DNA of 64,000 nucleotides from positions 1-64,000 of the forward strand of contig NZ_QJUM01000026.1 in assembly GCF_004327355.1 (NCBI RefSeq), read 5' to 3'. Each line of letters starts with the position of its first letter. The stretch's first letter is position 1. Below the pieces are notes generated by a model. It saw nothing but the letters and a program-made list of their open reading frames with translations, had not been told where the DNA came from and did no database searches. Shown here one piece after another: positions 43,902 through 52,329 of this stretch. The position numbers and the translations under genes are program-made. The DNA comes from Phytopseudomonas dryadis (GTDB taxonomy: Bacteria > Pseudomonadota > Gammaproteobacteria > Pseudomonadales > Pseudomonadaceae).

Positions 43902-44651
43902 ATGTCGCAGTTGCTACCGTTGTCACCGGTTCCCCTCTATAGCCAGCTCAAGGAGCTGCTGCGCTCGCGCATTCTCGATGGCAGCTATGCGTCGCACAGT
44001 CGCATGCCCTCGGAAAACGAGCTCGGCCAGCTGTATGGCGTCAGCCGCATCACCGTGCGCCAGGCGCTGGGCGACCTGCAGAAGGAGGGGCTGATCTTCA
44101 AGATCCACGGCAAGGGCACCTTCGTCGCCAAGCCCAAGGCCTTCCAGAACGTCAGCACCCTGCAGGGGCTGGCCGAGTCGATGACGCAAATGGGTTATGA
44201 GGTGCTCAACAAGCTGCGCAGTTTCCGCCACGTGCCGGCCTCGGCGCTGGTCGCCGAACGCCTGCAGGTGGCGGAGGGCAGCCGCGTCACGGAAGTCCGC
44301 CGGGTGCGGCTGATCAACCGCGAGCCGATCTCCCTGGAAATCACCTGGCTGCCGCAGGCCGTGGGCGAGAAGCTGGAAAAGGTCGACCTGGTCACCCGCG
44401 ACATCTTCCTGATCCTGGAGAACGACTGCGGCATCGCCCTGGGCCATGCCGACCTGGCCATCGACGCCGTGCTGGCCGACAGCGACCTGACCCAGGCCCT
44501 GGCGGTGGAAGAGGGCGCGCCGATCATGCGCATCGAGCGCCTGACCCACACCGCCGATGGCACGCCGCTGGATTTCGAACACCTCTACTACCGTGGCGAT
44601 GCCTTCCAGTATCGCCTGCGCATCGACCGACACAAGGGCGCGCAGCCATGA
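43902..44651 (+). CDS. GntR-family regulator with UTRA domain (HutC/FarR subfamily)
   Basis: 249 aa regulator. The winged helix is at about residues 8-75 (YSQLKELLRSRILDGSY, LGQLYGVSRITVRQALGDL, GKGTFVAKPK). The UTRA ligand-sensing domain covers about 95-245 (VTEVRRVRLINREPISLEIT, MRIERLTHTADGTPLDFEH). ATG 43902 follows AAAGGA at good spacing. It overlaps the AprA-like gene by ATGA, so it heads and probably represses the operon 43902-51314. Its ligand should be the transported compound or a product of it. Confidence 0.94.
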   Translation: MSQLLPLSPVPLYSQLKELLRSRILDGSYASHSRMPSENELGQLYGVSRITVRQALGDLQKEGLIFKIHGKGTFVAKPKAFQNVSTLQGLAESMTQMGYEVLNKLRSFRHVPASALVAERLQVAEGSRVTEVRRVRLINREPISLEITWLPQAVGEKLEKVDLVTRDIFLILENDCGIALGHADLAIDAVLADSDLTQALAVEEGAPIMRIERLTHTADGTPLDFEHLYYRGDAFQYRLRIDRHKGAQP

Positions 44652-46378
44652 GCATCGATACCCTGCAACAGGAATACGACATCGTCGTCATCGGCGGCGG
44701 CACCGCCGGCCCCATGGCGGCGATCAAGGCCAAGGAGCGCAACAAGGCGCTGCGCGTGCTGCTGGTCGACAAGGCCAACGTCAAGCGCAGCGGGGCGATC
44801 AGCATGGGCATGGACGGCCTCAACAACGCCATCGTGCCCGGCCACGCCACGCCCGAGCAGTACACCAAGGAAATCACCGTGGCCAATGACGGCATCGTCA
44901 ACCAGGCCGCGGTCTATGCCTATGCCACCCACAGTTTCGAGACCATCGAGCAGCTCGACCGCTGGGGGGTGAAGTTCGAGAAGGATGAAACCGGCGACTA
45001 CGCGGTGAAGAAGGTGCATCACATGGGCGCCTACGTGCTGCCGATGCCCGAGGGGCACGACATCAAGAAGGTGCTGTATCGCCAGCTCAAGCGCGCCCGG
45101 GTGGAAATCACCAACCGCCTGGTGGCGACCCGCCTGCTGACCGGTGCCGACGGCGCGGTCAACGGCCTTATGGGTTTCGACTGCCGCACCGCCGATTTCC
45201 ATGTGATCAAGGCCAAGGCGGTGATCCTCTGCTGCGGCGCGGCCGGACGTCTCGGCCTGCCGGCTTCCGGCTACCTGATGGGTACCTACGAGAACCCGAC
45301 CAATGCTGGCGACGGCTACGCCATGGCCTATCACGCCGGGGCCGAGCTGGCCAACCTGGAGTGCTTCCAGATCAACCCGCTGATCAAGGATTACAACGGC
45401 CCGGCCTGCGCCTACGTCACCGGCCCGCTGGGTGGCTACACCGCCAACAACAAGGGCGAGCGCTTCATCGAGTGCGATTACTGGAGCGGCCAGATGATGT
45501 GGGAGTTCCACCAGGAGCTCGAAGGCGGCAACGGCCCGGTGTTCCTCAAGCTCGATCACCTGGCCGAGGAAACCATCCAGACCATCGAGGAGATCCTGCA
45601 CAGCAACGAGCGTCCCAGCCGCGGCCAGTTCCATGCCGGGCGCGGTACCGACTACCGGCAGAGCATGGTCGAGATGCACATCTCCGAGATCGGCTTCTGC
45701 AGCGGCCACAGCGCCTCGGGGGTGTGGGTCAACGAGAAGGCCGAGACCTCGGTCAAGGGGCTTTACGCGGCCGGCGACATGGCGGCGGTGCCGCACAACT
45801 ACATGCTCGGCGCCTTCACCTACGGCTGGTTCGCCGGCAACAACGCCGCCGACTATGTGGCCGAGCGCGACTACAGCGCCCTGGATCAGGCGCAGATCGA
45901 CGCCGAGCGGGCGCGGGTCTATGCGCCGCTGCATCGCGAGCACGGCCTGCCGCCCGCACAGGTCGAGTACAAGCTGCGCCGCTTCGTCAACGATTACCTG
46001 CAACCACCGAAGGTCACCCGGAAGATGGAGATCGGCCTGCAACGCTTCGCCGCCATCGAGGCGGATCTGACCGAGCTGAAGGCCAACAATGCTCACGAGC
46101 TGATGCGCGCCATGGAAGTCAGCGTGATCCGCGACTGCGCGGAAATGGCCGCGCGCGCCTCGCTGTTTCGCAAGGAAAGCCGTTGGGGCCTGTACCACCA
46201 CCGGGTCGATCACCCCGAGCGCAACGACGCCGAGTGGTTCGTGCATTGCCACCTGAAGAAGGACGAACACGGCCGGATGGTCAGCTTCAAGCAGCCGGTC
46301 GAGCCCTATCTGATCGCCCTGGATGACGAAGAGCAGCAGGCCTACAACCGCCTGCGGGTGAAAACCGAAGCCGCGTGA
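44648..46378 (+). CDS. adenylylsulfate reductase alpha (AprA)-like FAD oxidoreductase
   Basis: 576 aa flavoprotein. FAD-binding fold at residues 12-40 (IVVIGGGTAGPMAAIKA), then VDKANVKRSGAISMGMDG, which resembles AprA more than fumarate reductase. The C-terminal part has CSGHSASGVWVNEKAETS and GLYAAGDMAAVPHNYMLGAF, matching the AprA GSHSG...AWV and PHKF...GSFT segments. It is somewhat shorter than true AprA (about 610-660 aa). A dedicated AprB-like ferredoxin follows. An aerobic pseudomonad has no need for dissimilatory APS reductase, so the substrate is probably an organic sulfur or other oxyanion compound brought in by the ABC system. The reaction is unknown. Confidence 0.88.
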   Translation: MSIDTLQQEYDIVVIGGGTAGPMAAIKAKERNKALRVLLVDKANVKRSGAISMGMDGLNNAIVPGHATPEQYTKEITVANDGIVNQAAVYAYATHSFETIEQLDRWGVKFEKDETGDYAVKKVHHMGAYVLPMPEGHDIKKVLYRQLKRARVEITNRLVATRLLTGADGAVNGLMGFDCRTADFHVIKAKAVILCCGAAGRLGLPASGYLMGTYENPTNAGDGYAMAYHAGAELANLECFQINPLIKDYNGPACAYVTGPLGGYTANNKGERFIECDYWSGQMMWEFHQELEGGNGPVFLKLDHLAEETIQTIEEILHSNERPSRGQFHAGRGTDYRQSMVEMHISEIGFCSGHSASGVWVNEKAETSVKGLYAAGDMAAVPHNYMLGAFTYGWFAGNNAADYVAERDYSALDQAQIDAERARVYAPLHREHGLPPAQVEYKLRRFVNDYLQPPKVTRKMEIGLQRFAAIEADLTELKANNAHELMRAMEVSVIRDCAEMAARASLFRKESRWGLYHHRVDHPERNDAEWFVHCHLKKDEHGRMVSFKQPVEPYLIALDDEEQQAYNRLRVKTEAA

Positions 46379-46474
46379 CGAAAGTAGGGTGCAAGACCGC
46401 GAAGCGTCTTCCACCAGCGTGCCTGCAGAGATGCAGAAAAAGACGAGAGCCACAGGCTCCGAGGACACCGTGAT

Positions 46475-46720
46475 ATGGCCTTCCAGCCCCAGGAAATCCT
46501 GCTGCGCAGCAATGCGCCCGTGACCATCGACGAAGACAAGTGCATCGCCCACAAGGGCTGCACCGTGTGTGTCGACGTCTGCCCGATGGACCTGCTGGCG
46601 ATCAACCCCGCGACGCAGAAGGCCTACATGGCCTTCGACGAGTGTTGGTACTGCATGCCGTGCGAGAAGGATTGCCCGACCGATGCGGTGCGCGTCGAGA
46701 TTCCCTATCTGCTGCGTTGA
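46475..46720 (+). CDS. AprB-like 2[4Fe-4S] ferredoxin
   Basis: 81 aa protein with Cys23, 29, 32, 36 (CIAHKGCTVCVDVCP) and Cys57, 60, 63, 67 (CWYCMPCEKDCP). The pattern of a longer first spacing, CP-MDLL, an AYMAFDE stretch and CWxC is that of AprB N-terminal domains, without the C-terminal tail that wraps AprA in sulfate reducers. It follows the AprA-like gene by 96 bases and should be its electron-transfer subunit. Confidence 0.92.
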   Translation: MAFQPQEILLRSNAPVTIDEDKCIAHKGCTVCVDVCPMDLLAINPATQKAYMAFDECWYCMPCEKDCPTDAVRVEIPYLLR

Positions 46721-46742
46721 ACGAAACGCGATTTGACTTTTT

Positions 46743-46800
46743 GTAGGAGCCCGCTTGCGGGCGATTAGCGGGAAAGCATCGCCCGCAAGCGGGCTCCTAC
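46743..46800. repeat. perfect 23-bp inverted repeat (GTAGGAGCCCGC type)
   Basis: Arms 46743-46765 and 46778-46800 are exact complements around a 12-base loop; each arm starts or ends with GTAGGAGCCCGC or its complement. This is a widespread Pseudomonas intergenic repeat. Lying between the ferredoxin and the binding-protein genes, it may uncouple enzyme and transporter expression. A degenerate half copy is near 51444-51470. Confidence 0.85.
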
Positions 46801-46965
46801 GGAATGTACGGCCTTAGCCATTCGCTACGCGTTAGTCACAACAGCTAGAAAAGCGACACGCCATCCGGCCAACCACCGGACGCCCGATGCCACACCCCTC
46901 GTTTCCCACCCTCGACCCGATGGCGGAGACGATTCCAACACCTATTGATTCGAGGGGAGACACCC

Positions 46966-48372
46966 ATGCACTTGCGTACCACTCTGGTCGGCCTCGCGCT
47001 GGCCATCGGCGCCGTCTCGGCGCAGGCTGAAACCATCCGCATCGCCATCGGCACCCAGGACACCACCATCAACTGCGCTACCGGCGGTTTGCTGATCCGC
47101 GAGCTCGGCCTGCTCGACAAGTACCTGCCGCGCGACGGCAAGTACCAGGATGCCAAGTACCAGATCGAGTGGAAGAATTTCACCAGCGGCGCGCCACTGA
47201 CCAACGAAATGGTCGCCGGCAAGCTCGACTTCGGTGCCATGGCCGACTTCCCCGGTTCGTTCAACGGCGTGGCCTTCCGTGATGCCGGCAAGCAGAGCCT
47301 GTTCATCAGCGTCCTGTCCGGTAGCACCAAGGGCAGCGGCAACGGCATCGTGGTGCCGGCGTCGTCCAGCGTGCAGTCGCTGGCCGAGCTCAAGGGCAAG
47401 ACCATTTCCGTGCCGTTCGCCTCCACCGCCCACGGCATGCTGCTGCGCGCCGTTGCCGCTCAGGGCTGGGACCCGCAGAAGGACGTGCGCATCATCGCCC
47501 AGGCGCCGGAGATCGCCGGCTCGGCGCTGCGCAGCAACCGTATCGAGGCCCACGCCGACTTCGTGCCCTTCGCCGAGCTGTTCCCCAACCGTGGCTTCGC
47601 CCGCAAGATCTACGACGGCTCCCAGGCCAACGCGCCGACCTTCCACGGTGCCCTGGTGGATGCGGCCTACGCCGAGAAATACCCGGAGATCGTCACCGCC
47701 TACCTGCGCGCCGGTCTGGAGGCCGATCGCCTGATCGCCGCCGAGCCGGAGAAGTACAGCGAGCTGATCGAGAAGGTCACCGGCATCGAGGCCGAGGTGA
47801 ACTACCTGTTCCACGGCCCGCTCGGCCTGCAGACCCGCGACCTGACCTGGAAGCCCGAATACCGCCAGGCCGTCGCCACCTCCATCGACACCCTCAAGCT
47901 GCTGAAGAAGACCGACCGCGGCCTGAACGTCGAGCAGTTCGTCGACGACCAGTACATCCGCGCCGCCTTCAAGGCCGAGGGCCGCGACTACGACCAGGCC
48001 CTGGCCGACTACGCGCAGTTGCCGCTCGAGGCCAACGATGCGGTGACCGGCCGGCCGATCAGCGACTTCAAGCGCCTGGCGCAGATCTGGGTGCGTGGCG
48101 AGGACAAGGTGCGTCATTACGCATCCCCGGAAGCGGCGCTCAAGGCGCTGGCGCAACTCGAAGAGGAGGGCAAGGACATCCGCGCCATCTACGCCCAGGC
48201 CGCCGACAGTGGCATCAAGCTGCTGGCCAACCAGGCCTGGTTCGTGCGCAACGGCAAGGGCGAGCTGAGCGCCTTCCTGCTCAAGGGGCAGGCCGAGGCC
48301 TATGCCAAGGCCCACGGCGGTGAAGCCCTGGACTTCGGCAGCGCCAACCAGCGTCTGCTGGCGGCACGCTGA
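46966..48372 (+). CDS. ABC transporter substrate-binding protein with extra C-terminal NosL-like domain
   Basis: 468 aa, against about 320-340 for SsuA-type proteins. Sec signal peptide (about 1-21, ending VSAQA). The binding fold follows (TIRIAIGTQDTTINCATGGL, VAGKLDFGAMADFPGSFNG, LAELKGKTISVPFASTAHG, IEAHADFVPFAELF). After about residue 375 comes a roughly 90-residue addition (HYASPEAALKALAQLEE, NQAWFVRNGKGELSAFLLKG, AKAHGGEALDF) whose pattern recalls NosL/TlpA-linked metal-binding domains, though without an obvious Cys-Met site. GAGGGGAG precedes ATG 46966. It belongs with the permease and ATPase immediately downstream. Confidence 0.88.
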   Translation: MHLRTTLVGLALAIGAVSAQAETIRIAIGTQDTTINCATGGLLIRELGLLDKYLPRDGKYQDAKYQIEWKNFTSGAPLTNEMVAGKLDFGAMADFPGSFNGVAFRDAGKQSLFISVLSGSTKGSGNGIVVPASSSVQSLAELKGKTISVPFASTAHGMLLRAVAAQGWDPQKDVRIIAQAPEIAGSALRSNRIEAHADFVPFAELFPNRGFARKIYDGSQANAPTFHGALVDAAYAEKYPEIVTAYLRAGLEADRLIAAEPEKYSELIEKVTGIEAEVNYLFHGPLGLQTRDLTWKPEYRQAVATSIDTLKLLKKTDRGLNVEQFVDDQYIRAAFKAEGRDYDQALADYAQLPLEANDAVTGRPISDFKRLAQIWVRGEDKVRHYASPEAALKALAQLEEEGKDIRAIYAQAADSGIKLLANQAWFVRNGKGELSAFLLKGQAEAYAKAHGGEALDFGSANQRLLAAR

Positions 48373-48422
48373 GCGGTCTGCTGCGCCATGCCTCGCGTGG
48401 TGCAGCGTCTCACTGGAGCCTG

Positions 48423-49205
48423 ATGATGACTTCTTTACAGCGTTGGCCCCTGCGTCTGCTCTCGCTCGCCTTGTGCCTGGGGTTCTGGCAGGTGGCGACC
48501 CACTCGCGCCTGGATCTCGGCCTGCTCACCTTCACCTACGTGCCCACGCCGGGGTCGGTCGTCGACGCCGCCTGGGCGCTGCTGGAATCCAGCAGACTCT
48601 GGGATCATGTTGGCGCCAGCCTTCGCCGGGTCTTCAGCGGCTACCTGGTCGCCGCGCTGTTGGGCGTCGCCCTGGGCATCGCCATCGGCCGTTCGCGCTG
48701 GGCCGAAGACAGCCTGCTGCCGCCGCTGGAAGTGCTGCGGCCGATTCCGGCCGTGGCCTGGATTCCCCTGGCGATCCTGATGTTCCCCTCGTCGGAACTG
48801 TCGATGATCTTCATCACCTTCACCGGCGCGCTGTTTCCGGTATTGCTCAACACCGTGCACGGCGTGGAAGGCGTCGATGCGCGGCTGGTCGCCTCGGCGC
48901 GCAGCCTCGGTGCCGGGCGTCTGGCGATCCTCCGCGAGGTGATCCTGCCGGGCGCGGCGCCAAGCATCGTCACCGGCCTGGCGATCGGCATGGGGACGTC
49001 CTGGTTCTGCCTGGTCACCGCCGAGATGATCTCCGGGCAGTTCGGCATCGGCTACTACACCTGGGAGTCCTACACCATCCAGAACTACCCGGACATCATC
49101 GTCGGCATGCTGCTGATCGGCGTGCTCGGCATGGGCAGCAGCGTGCTGGTCAAGCGCCTCGGCAACCTGCTGACGCCCTGGTACCGCAGTGGAGGGCGCC
49201 GTTGA
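48423..49205 (+). CDS. ABC transporter permease, SsuC/TauC-like
   Basis: 260 aa inner-membrane permease with about six helices. The EAA loop reads VASARSLGAGRLAILREVILPGAAPS. Two adjacent ATG codons (48423, 48426) are possible starts. The stop shares a base with the next start (TGATG), so it is coupled to the ATPase. It forms the channel for the binding protein at 46966. Confidence 0.93.
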   Translation: MMTSLQRWPLRLLSLALCLGFWQVATHSRLDLGLLTFTYVPTPGSVVDAAWALLESSRLWDHVGASLRRVFSGYLVAALLGVALGIAIGRSRWAEDSLLPPLEVLRPIPAVAWIPLAILMFPSSELSMIFITFTGALFPVLLNTVHGVEGVDARLVASARSLGAGRLAILREVILPGAAPSIVTGLAIGMGTSWFCLVTAEMISGQFGIGYYTWESYTIQNYPDIIVGMLLIGVLGMGSSVLVKRLGNLLTPWYRSGGRR

Positions 49206-50059
49206 TGAACATTCACCAGGCCAACCTGTCGCCAGGGCGCATCGAGGTCGAACGCCTGACCATTCGCCTGGGCGAGGGCGCCCAGGCCTTCGAAGCCGTG
49301 CAGTCGCTGGATTTCTCCATCGCCGCTGGTGAGTTCGTGTGCATTCTCGGGCCCTCCGGTTGCGGCAAGTCGACCCTGCTCGGCGCCCTGGCCGGACACC
49401 TGACGCCCAGCGCCGGCTCCCTGCGGGTCGATGGCCAGGCGGTGGACGGCCCGTCGCCGCAGCGCGGCATGGTGTTCCAGCATCACACCCTGTTGCCCTG
49501 GCGCAGCGTGCTCGACAACGTCGCCTTCGGCCTGAAGATGCAGGGCATCGGCAAGGCCGAGCGGCACCACCAGGCCCGCGAATTTCTCGGCCTGGTAGGG
49601 TTGCAGGATTTCGCCACGCGCTGGCCCAACCAACTGTCCGGGGGCATGCAGCAACGGGCGGAAATCGCCCGGGTGCTGATCAACCGGCCGCGTCTGCTGC
49701 TGATGGACGAACCCTTCGGCGCCCTCGACGCGCAAACGCGCAGCAAGATGCAGGAACTGCTGCTGGATATCTGGGGCAGGGTGCGCACCACGGTGGTGTT
49801 CGTCACCCACGATATCGACGAAGCCTTGTTCCTCGCCGACCGCATTCTGGTAATGAGTCCGCGGCCGGGACGCTTCATCGAAGACCTGCGCCTGGACTTC
49901 CGCCGTCCGCGGCATGCGGGCCTGTTGACCAGCCCCGAATTCGTGCAGCTCAAGCGCCACTGCCTGGAGCTGCTGCGCCATGAAGAAGGCCGCGAGCTGC
50001 CGCGCCTGACGCCGCTCGGGCTGCCCACCGATCATCCGCCCTTGCGAGTTGCCCTATGA
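49205..50059 (+). CDS. ABC transporter ATP-binding protein, SsuB/TauB-like
   Basis: 284 aa ATPase. Walker A GPSGCGKST, Q-loop VFQHHTLLPWR, signature LSGGMQQR, Walker B LLLMDEPFGALD and switch His in FVTHDIDE. The start is coupled to the permease and the stop overlaps the HEAT-repeat gene by ATGA. A longer in-frame reading from 48302 runs through the permease gene and is rejected. Confidence 0.94.
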   Translation: MNIHQANLSPGRIEVERLTIRLGEGAQAFEAVQSLDFSIAAGEFVCILGPSGCGKSTLLGALAGHLTPSAGSLRVDGQAVDGPSPQRGMVFQHHTLLPWRSVLDNVAFGLKMQGIGKAERHHQAREFLGLVGLQDFATRWPNQLSGGMQQRAEIARVLINRPRLLLMDEPFGALDAQTRSKMQELLLDIWGRVRTTVVFVTHDIDEALFLADRILVMSPRPGRFIEDLRLDFRRPRHAGLLTSPEFVQLKRHCLELLRHEEGRELPRLTPLGLPTDHPPLRVAL

Positions 50060-51024
50060 GCGACTTGAGTACCGACAATCCCGACATTCTCGAGCTGCTG
50101 CCACGTCTGCAGGACGAGGACGCCGGCGTGCGGCGCATCGCCCTGATCGAACTGGCCGACCTGGAGGAACCCGACGCCTTGCCCTGGCTGGTGCAGGCGC
50201 TGGGTAGGGATCCGTCCGCCGACGTGCGCGCCGAGGCGGCGCGCCTGCTGGAGGCCTGGGAAGAGCCGGAAGTGGTGAGTGGCCTGTGCGCGGCGCTGAC
50301 CGATGCCGACGCCCGTGTGCGCGGCGCGGCGGCGCAAAGCCTGAGCGAGTTGAAAAGCGCCGATGCCGGCCGCGTGGTGCTGCCCTGGGCCACGCATGCC
50401 GATGCCTTCGTCCGCGCCAGTACCCTGCGGGCGTTGCGTGAGCTGCGCCTGGTGGACAGCGTGCCCACGGCCGTTGCCGCCTTGCAGGACAGCGATGCCT
50501 TCGTCCGTCGTGAAGCGGTGGGCATCCTCGGTTGGTTGAAGCAGACCGATGCCTTGCCGCAACTGGCACGACTGGCCAGCGACGATGCCGATACCGAAGT
50601 ACGCCGCGCCGCCACCGGCGCGCTTGGCCTGGCCAGTGACGACAGCGTGTTGCCGGCCTTGCAGGCGGCCCTGAAGGATCGCGAATGGCAGGTGCGTGAG
50701 GAAGCGGCCACCACCCTGGGCAAGGTCGGCCGCAGCGGCGCCGGCCCGGCGTTGCTGGAAGCGCTGGATGACAGCTACTGGCAGGTGCGGCTGCGCGCCG
50801 TGCGGGCGCTCGGACGCTTGCGTTTCACGGCGGCGCGCGACGCCCTGGTGGAACTGCTGGGGCACGCCATCAGCAACCTGCGCAAGGAATCGGCGCTGGC
50901 GCTGGGCGAACTGGGCGATGCTCAGGCGTTGCCAGCCCTGCAGGCCGCCGAGCAGGATGCCGACCCGGAAGTGCGCAAGGCGGTGCGTATCGCCATCGCG
51001 CAGTTGCGTGCCGTCGCTCCATGA
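50056..51024 (+). CDS. HEAT-repeat (PBS-lyase type) protein
   Basis: 322 aa soluble all-helical repeat protein. About ten units of roughly 31 residues are visible, each like DADARVRGAAAQSLSELKS, DAFVRREAVGILGWLKQ, EWQVREEAATTLGKVGR and DPEVRKAVRIAIAQL. There is no signal peptide or membrane segment. E-Z-type HEAT proteins act as scaffolds or help insert or hold cofactors in partner enzymes. Overlapping the ATPase gene upstream and the DUF971 gene downstream, it may help assemble or dock the AprAB-like complex; this is inference. Confidence 0.9.
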   Translation: MSDLSTDNPDILELLPRLQDEDAGVRRIALIELADLEEPDALPWLVQALGRDPSADVRAEAARLLEAWEEPEVVSGLCAALTDADARVRGAAAQSLSELKSADAGRVVLPWATHADAFVRASTLRALRELRLVDSVPTAVAALQDSDAFVRREAVGILGWLKQTDALPQLARLASDDADTEVRRAATGALGLASDDSVLPALQAALKDREWQVREEAATTLGKVGRSGAGPALLEALDDSYWQVRLRAVRALGRLRFTAARDALVELLGHAISNLRKESALALGELGDAQALPALQAAEQDADPEVRKAVRIAIAQLRAVAP

Positions 51025-51314
51025 GCCAGGTCCCCGTCGCGCTGCGCAACAGCGCCGGGCAAGCGCTATTGACCATCGACTGGGGCGAGGGGCAGGTGCA
51101 ACAACTCGGCCATGGGCGCTTGCGTGCCCAGTGTCCGTGCTCGCAATGCCGGGCGGCACGCCTGGCGCAGCGTATCGACGTGGCGCCTGCGGGCGTGCGG
51201 ATCACGGCGATCCATTCTCAGGGCTATGGTGTGCAGCTGGTGTTCGATGACGGCCATGATCGCGGTATCTATCCCTGGAGCTACCTGCGCGAACTGGGAG
51301 AGACTGGGATTTGA
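51021..51314 (+). CDS. DUF971 (gamma-butyrobetaine hydroxylase N-terminal-like) protein
   Basis: 97 aa protein made of a single DUF971 domain. It carries the CPCSQC motif (Cys38, 40, 43) that forms a metal site in this family and the YPWSYLREL ending. The same domain is found at the C-terminus of the plant Fe-S scaffold HCF101 and at the N-terminus of gamma-butyrobetaine hydroxylase. Beside a ferredoxin and flavoprotein, a role in Fe-S assembly or metal handling is plausible. It overlaps the HEAT gene by ATGA and ends the operon. Confidence 0.9.
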   Translation: MSQVPVALRNSAGQALLTIDWGEGQVQQLGHGRLRAQCPCSQCRAARLAQRIDVAPAGVRITAIHSQGYGVQLVFDDGHDRGIYPWSYLRELGETGI

Positions 51315-51607
51315 GTTGGGGGCTTGTCGTATTGCTTGGTTGTCACGACGCCACTCCTGCTGGACGGCCGAGACCGCTTCGCGCCGGGGGCGACGCTCCT
51401 ACGCGATTGATGTCGGACGCCATCTCGCAGGCACCTCGGTATTGTAGGAGCCGCCCCCCCGCGGCGAATCGTGCGGCCGACGCAATTATGCGGTAAGGCC
51501 ACTGTCGCATCGCCCGCAAGGCTAGGCGCCCCGCAGCTCCTGCAGGTGAGCTAATAACCGCGTCCCGAAGCGATCGCTTCGCGCCAGAGTTGCTGATTCA
51601 AGCTCAC

Positions 51608-51763
51608 TTATCCCTTGTTCTTGCGCTGCGGTTTGGGCCGCCCCTGTACGCACTTGAAACGCGGTTCGGTCTTGCAGATCACGTAGATACGCCCGCGGCG
51701 CTTGACGATCTGGCAGTCGCGATGGCGCAGCTTGGCCTGTTTCAGCGAGGCGACGACTTTCAT
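51608..51763 (-). CDS. rpmJ: alternative ribosomal protein L36 (RpmJ2/YkgO type)
   Basis: 51 aa ribosomal protein of the alternative (zinc-independent, YkgO) type: MKVVASLKQAKLRHRDCQ at the N-terminus and RRGRIYVICKTEPRFK in the middle. It lacks the regular CXXC...CXXXXH zinc set, although three scattered cysteines remain. Such paralogues replace the zinc-containing L36 when zinc is scarce. Its start overlaps the L31 stop by ATGA, so both come from the Zur-controlled promoter at 52037. Confidence 0.95.
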   Translation of the reverse strand: MKVVASLKQAKLRHRDCQIVKRRGRIYVICKTEPRFKCVQGRPKPQRKNKG

Positions 51764-52020
51764 GAGCGGGCTCCTGCGAATCCGGCGAAGCGCTTGTTGA
51801 AGCCGGCCACGCGGCCTTCGCTCTTGGTCTGGCGCTGCTGGCCGGTGTAGATCGGGTGCGAGACGCTGGACACATCCAGGGCGACGTAGGGGTAGGTGTT
51901 GCCATCGCTGTGCTCGCGGGTCTTGTCGGTGCTCACCGTGGAGCCGATCAGCCAGTAGGCGTCAGCGGAGACATCGTGGAACAGCACGGGACGGTAATCG
52001 GGGTGGATGCCGGGTTTCAT
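51760..52020 (-). CDS. rpmE2: alternative ribosomal protein L31 type B
   Basis: 86 aa type B L31: MKPGIHPDYRPVLFHDVSAD at the N-terminus, SHPIYTGQQR and GRVAGFNKRF at the end, without the CXXC zinc ribbon of ordinary L31. It replaces zinc-loaded L31 in zinc starvation and so frees zinc. ATG 52020 is chosen over an in-frame ATG at 52053 that overlaps the Zur box. It is the first gene of the pair with rpmJ. Confidence 0.95.
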   Translation of the reverse strand: MKPGIHPDYRPVLFHDVSADAYWLIGSTVSTDKTREHSDGNTYPYVALDVSSVSHPIYTGQQRQTKSEGRVAGFNKRFAGFAGARS

Positions 52021-52036
52021 GGGAACTCCAATCAAT

Positions 52037-52053
52037 ATGTTATAAAATAACAT
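52037..52053. promoter_or_regulatory. Zur box of rpmE2-rpmJ
   Basis: ATGTTATAAAATAACAT is a perfect 7+3+7 palindrome of the Zur type, 16 bases upstream of the L31 start, where bound Zur would block transcription in zinc-replete cells. Confidence 0.88.
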
Positions 52054-52128
52054 TTATCAGTTTATTGATTTTGGTTCTCATTTCAAGCGGAATCTTCAGT
52101 GCCTGCTACAAGGCGATAGCAGACTCTC

Positions 52129-52177
52129 GTAGGATGGGTGAAACCCATCGGCGATTGATGGGTTTCACCCATCCTAC
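52129..52177. repeat. GTAGGATGGG inverted repeat, copy 3
   Basis: A 49-bp palindromic element from GTAGGATGGGTGAAACCCAT to TTTCACCCATCCTAC. It sits between two divergent Zur-controlled promoters and is the cleanest of the three copies in the window. Confidence 0.85.
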
Positions 52178-52329
52178 AGGCTGGAGGCTGAACGAGAAGC
52201 AGACCGCATAGGCTCTTTCGTCCAGCTTTCCAGCCTCAAGCGTTTTTGATCGAAGGCCGAAGGCCGCTTCCGCCTTATCCCGGACGGTGGCTTGTCCAGC
52301 GGTCGATCCGGGCGCGATAAGCGCGTTGC

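Noticed and set aside
46379..46474. small gene between the AprA-like and AprB-like genes
   Set aside because: The 96-base gap has no start with ribosome site; it holds a GTAGGGTGCAAGAC-type repeat fragment and the ferredoxin leader.
44588..46552. 654-codon open frame on the minus strand
   Set aside because: It is antisense to the AprA-like gene, which has clear FAD motifs and gene overlaps; the antisense protein resembles no family and has biased composition.
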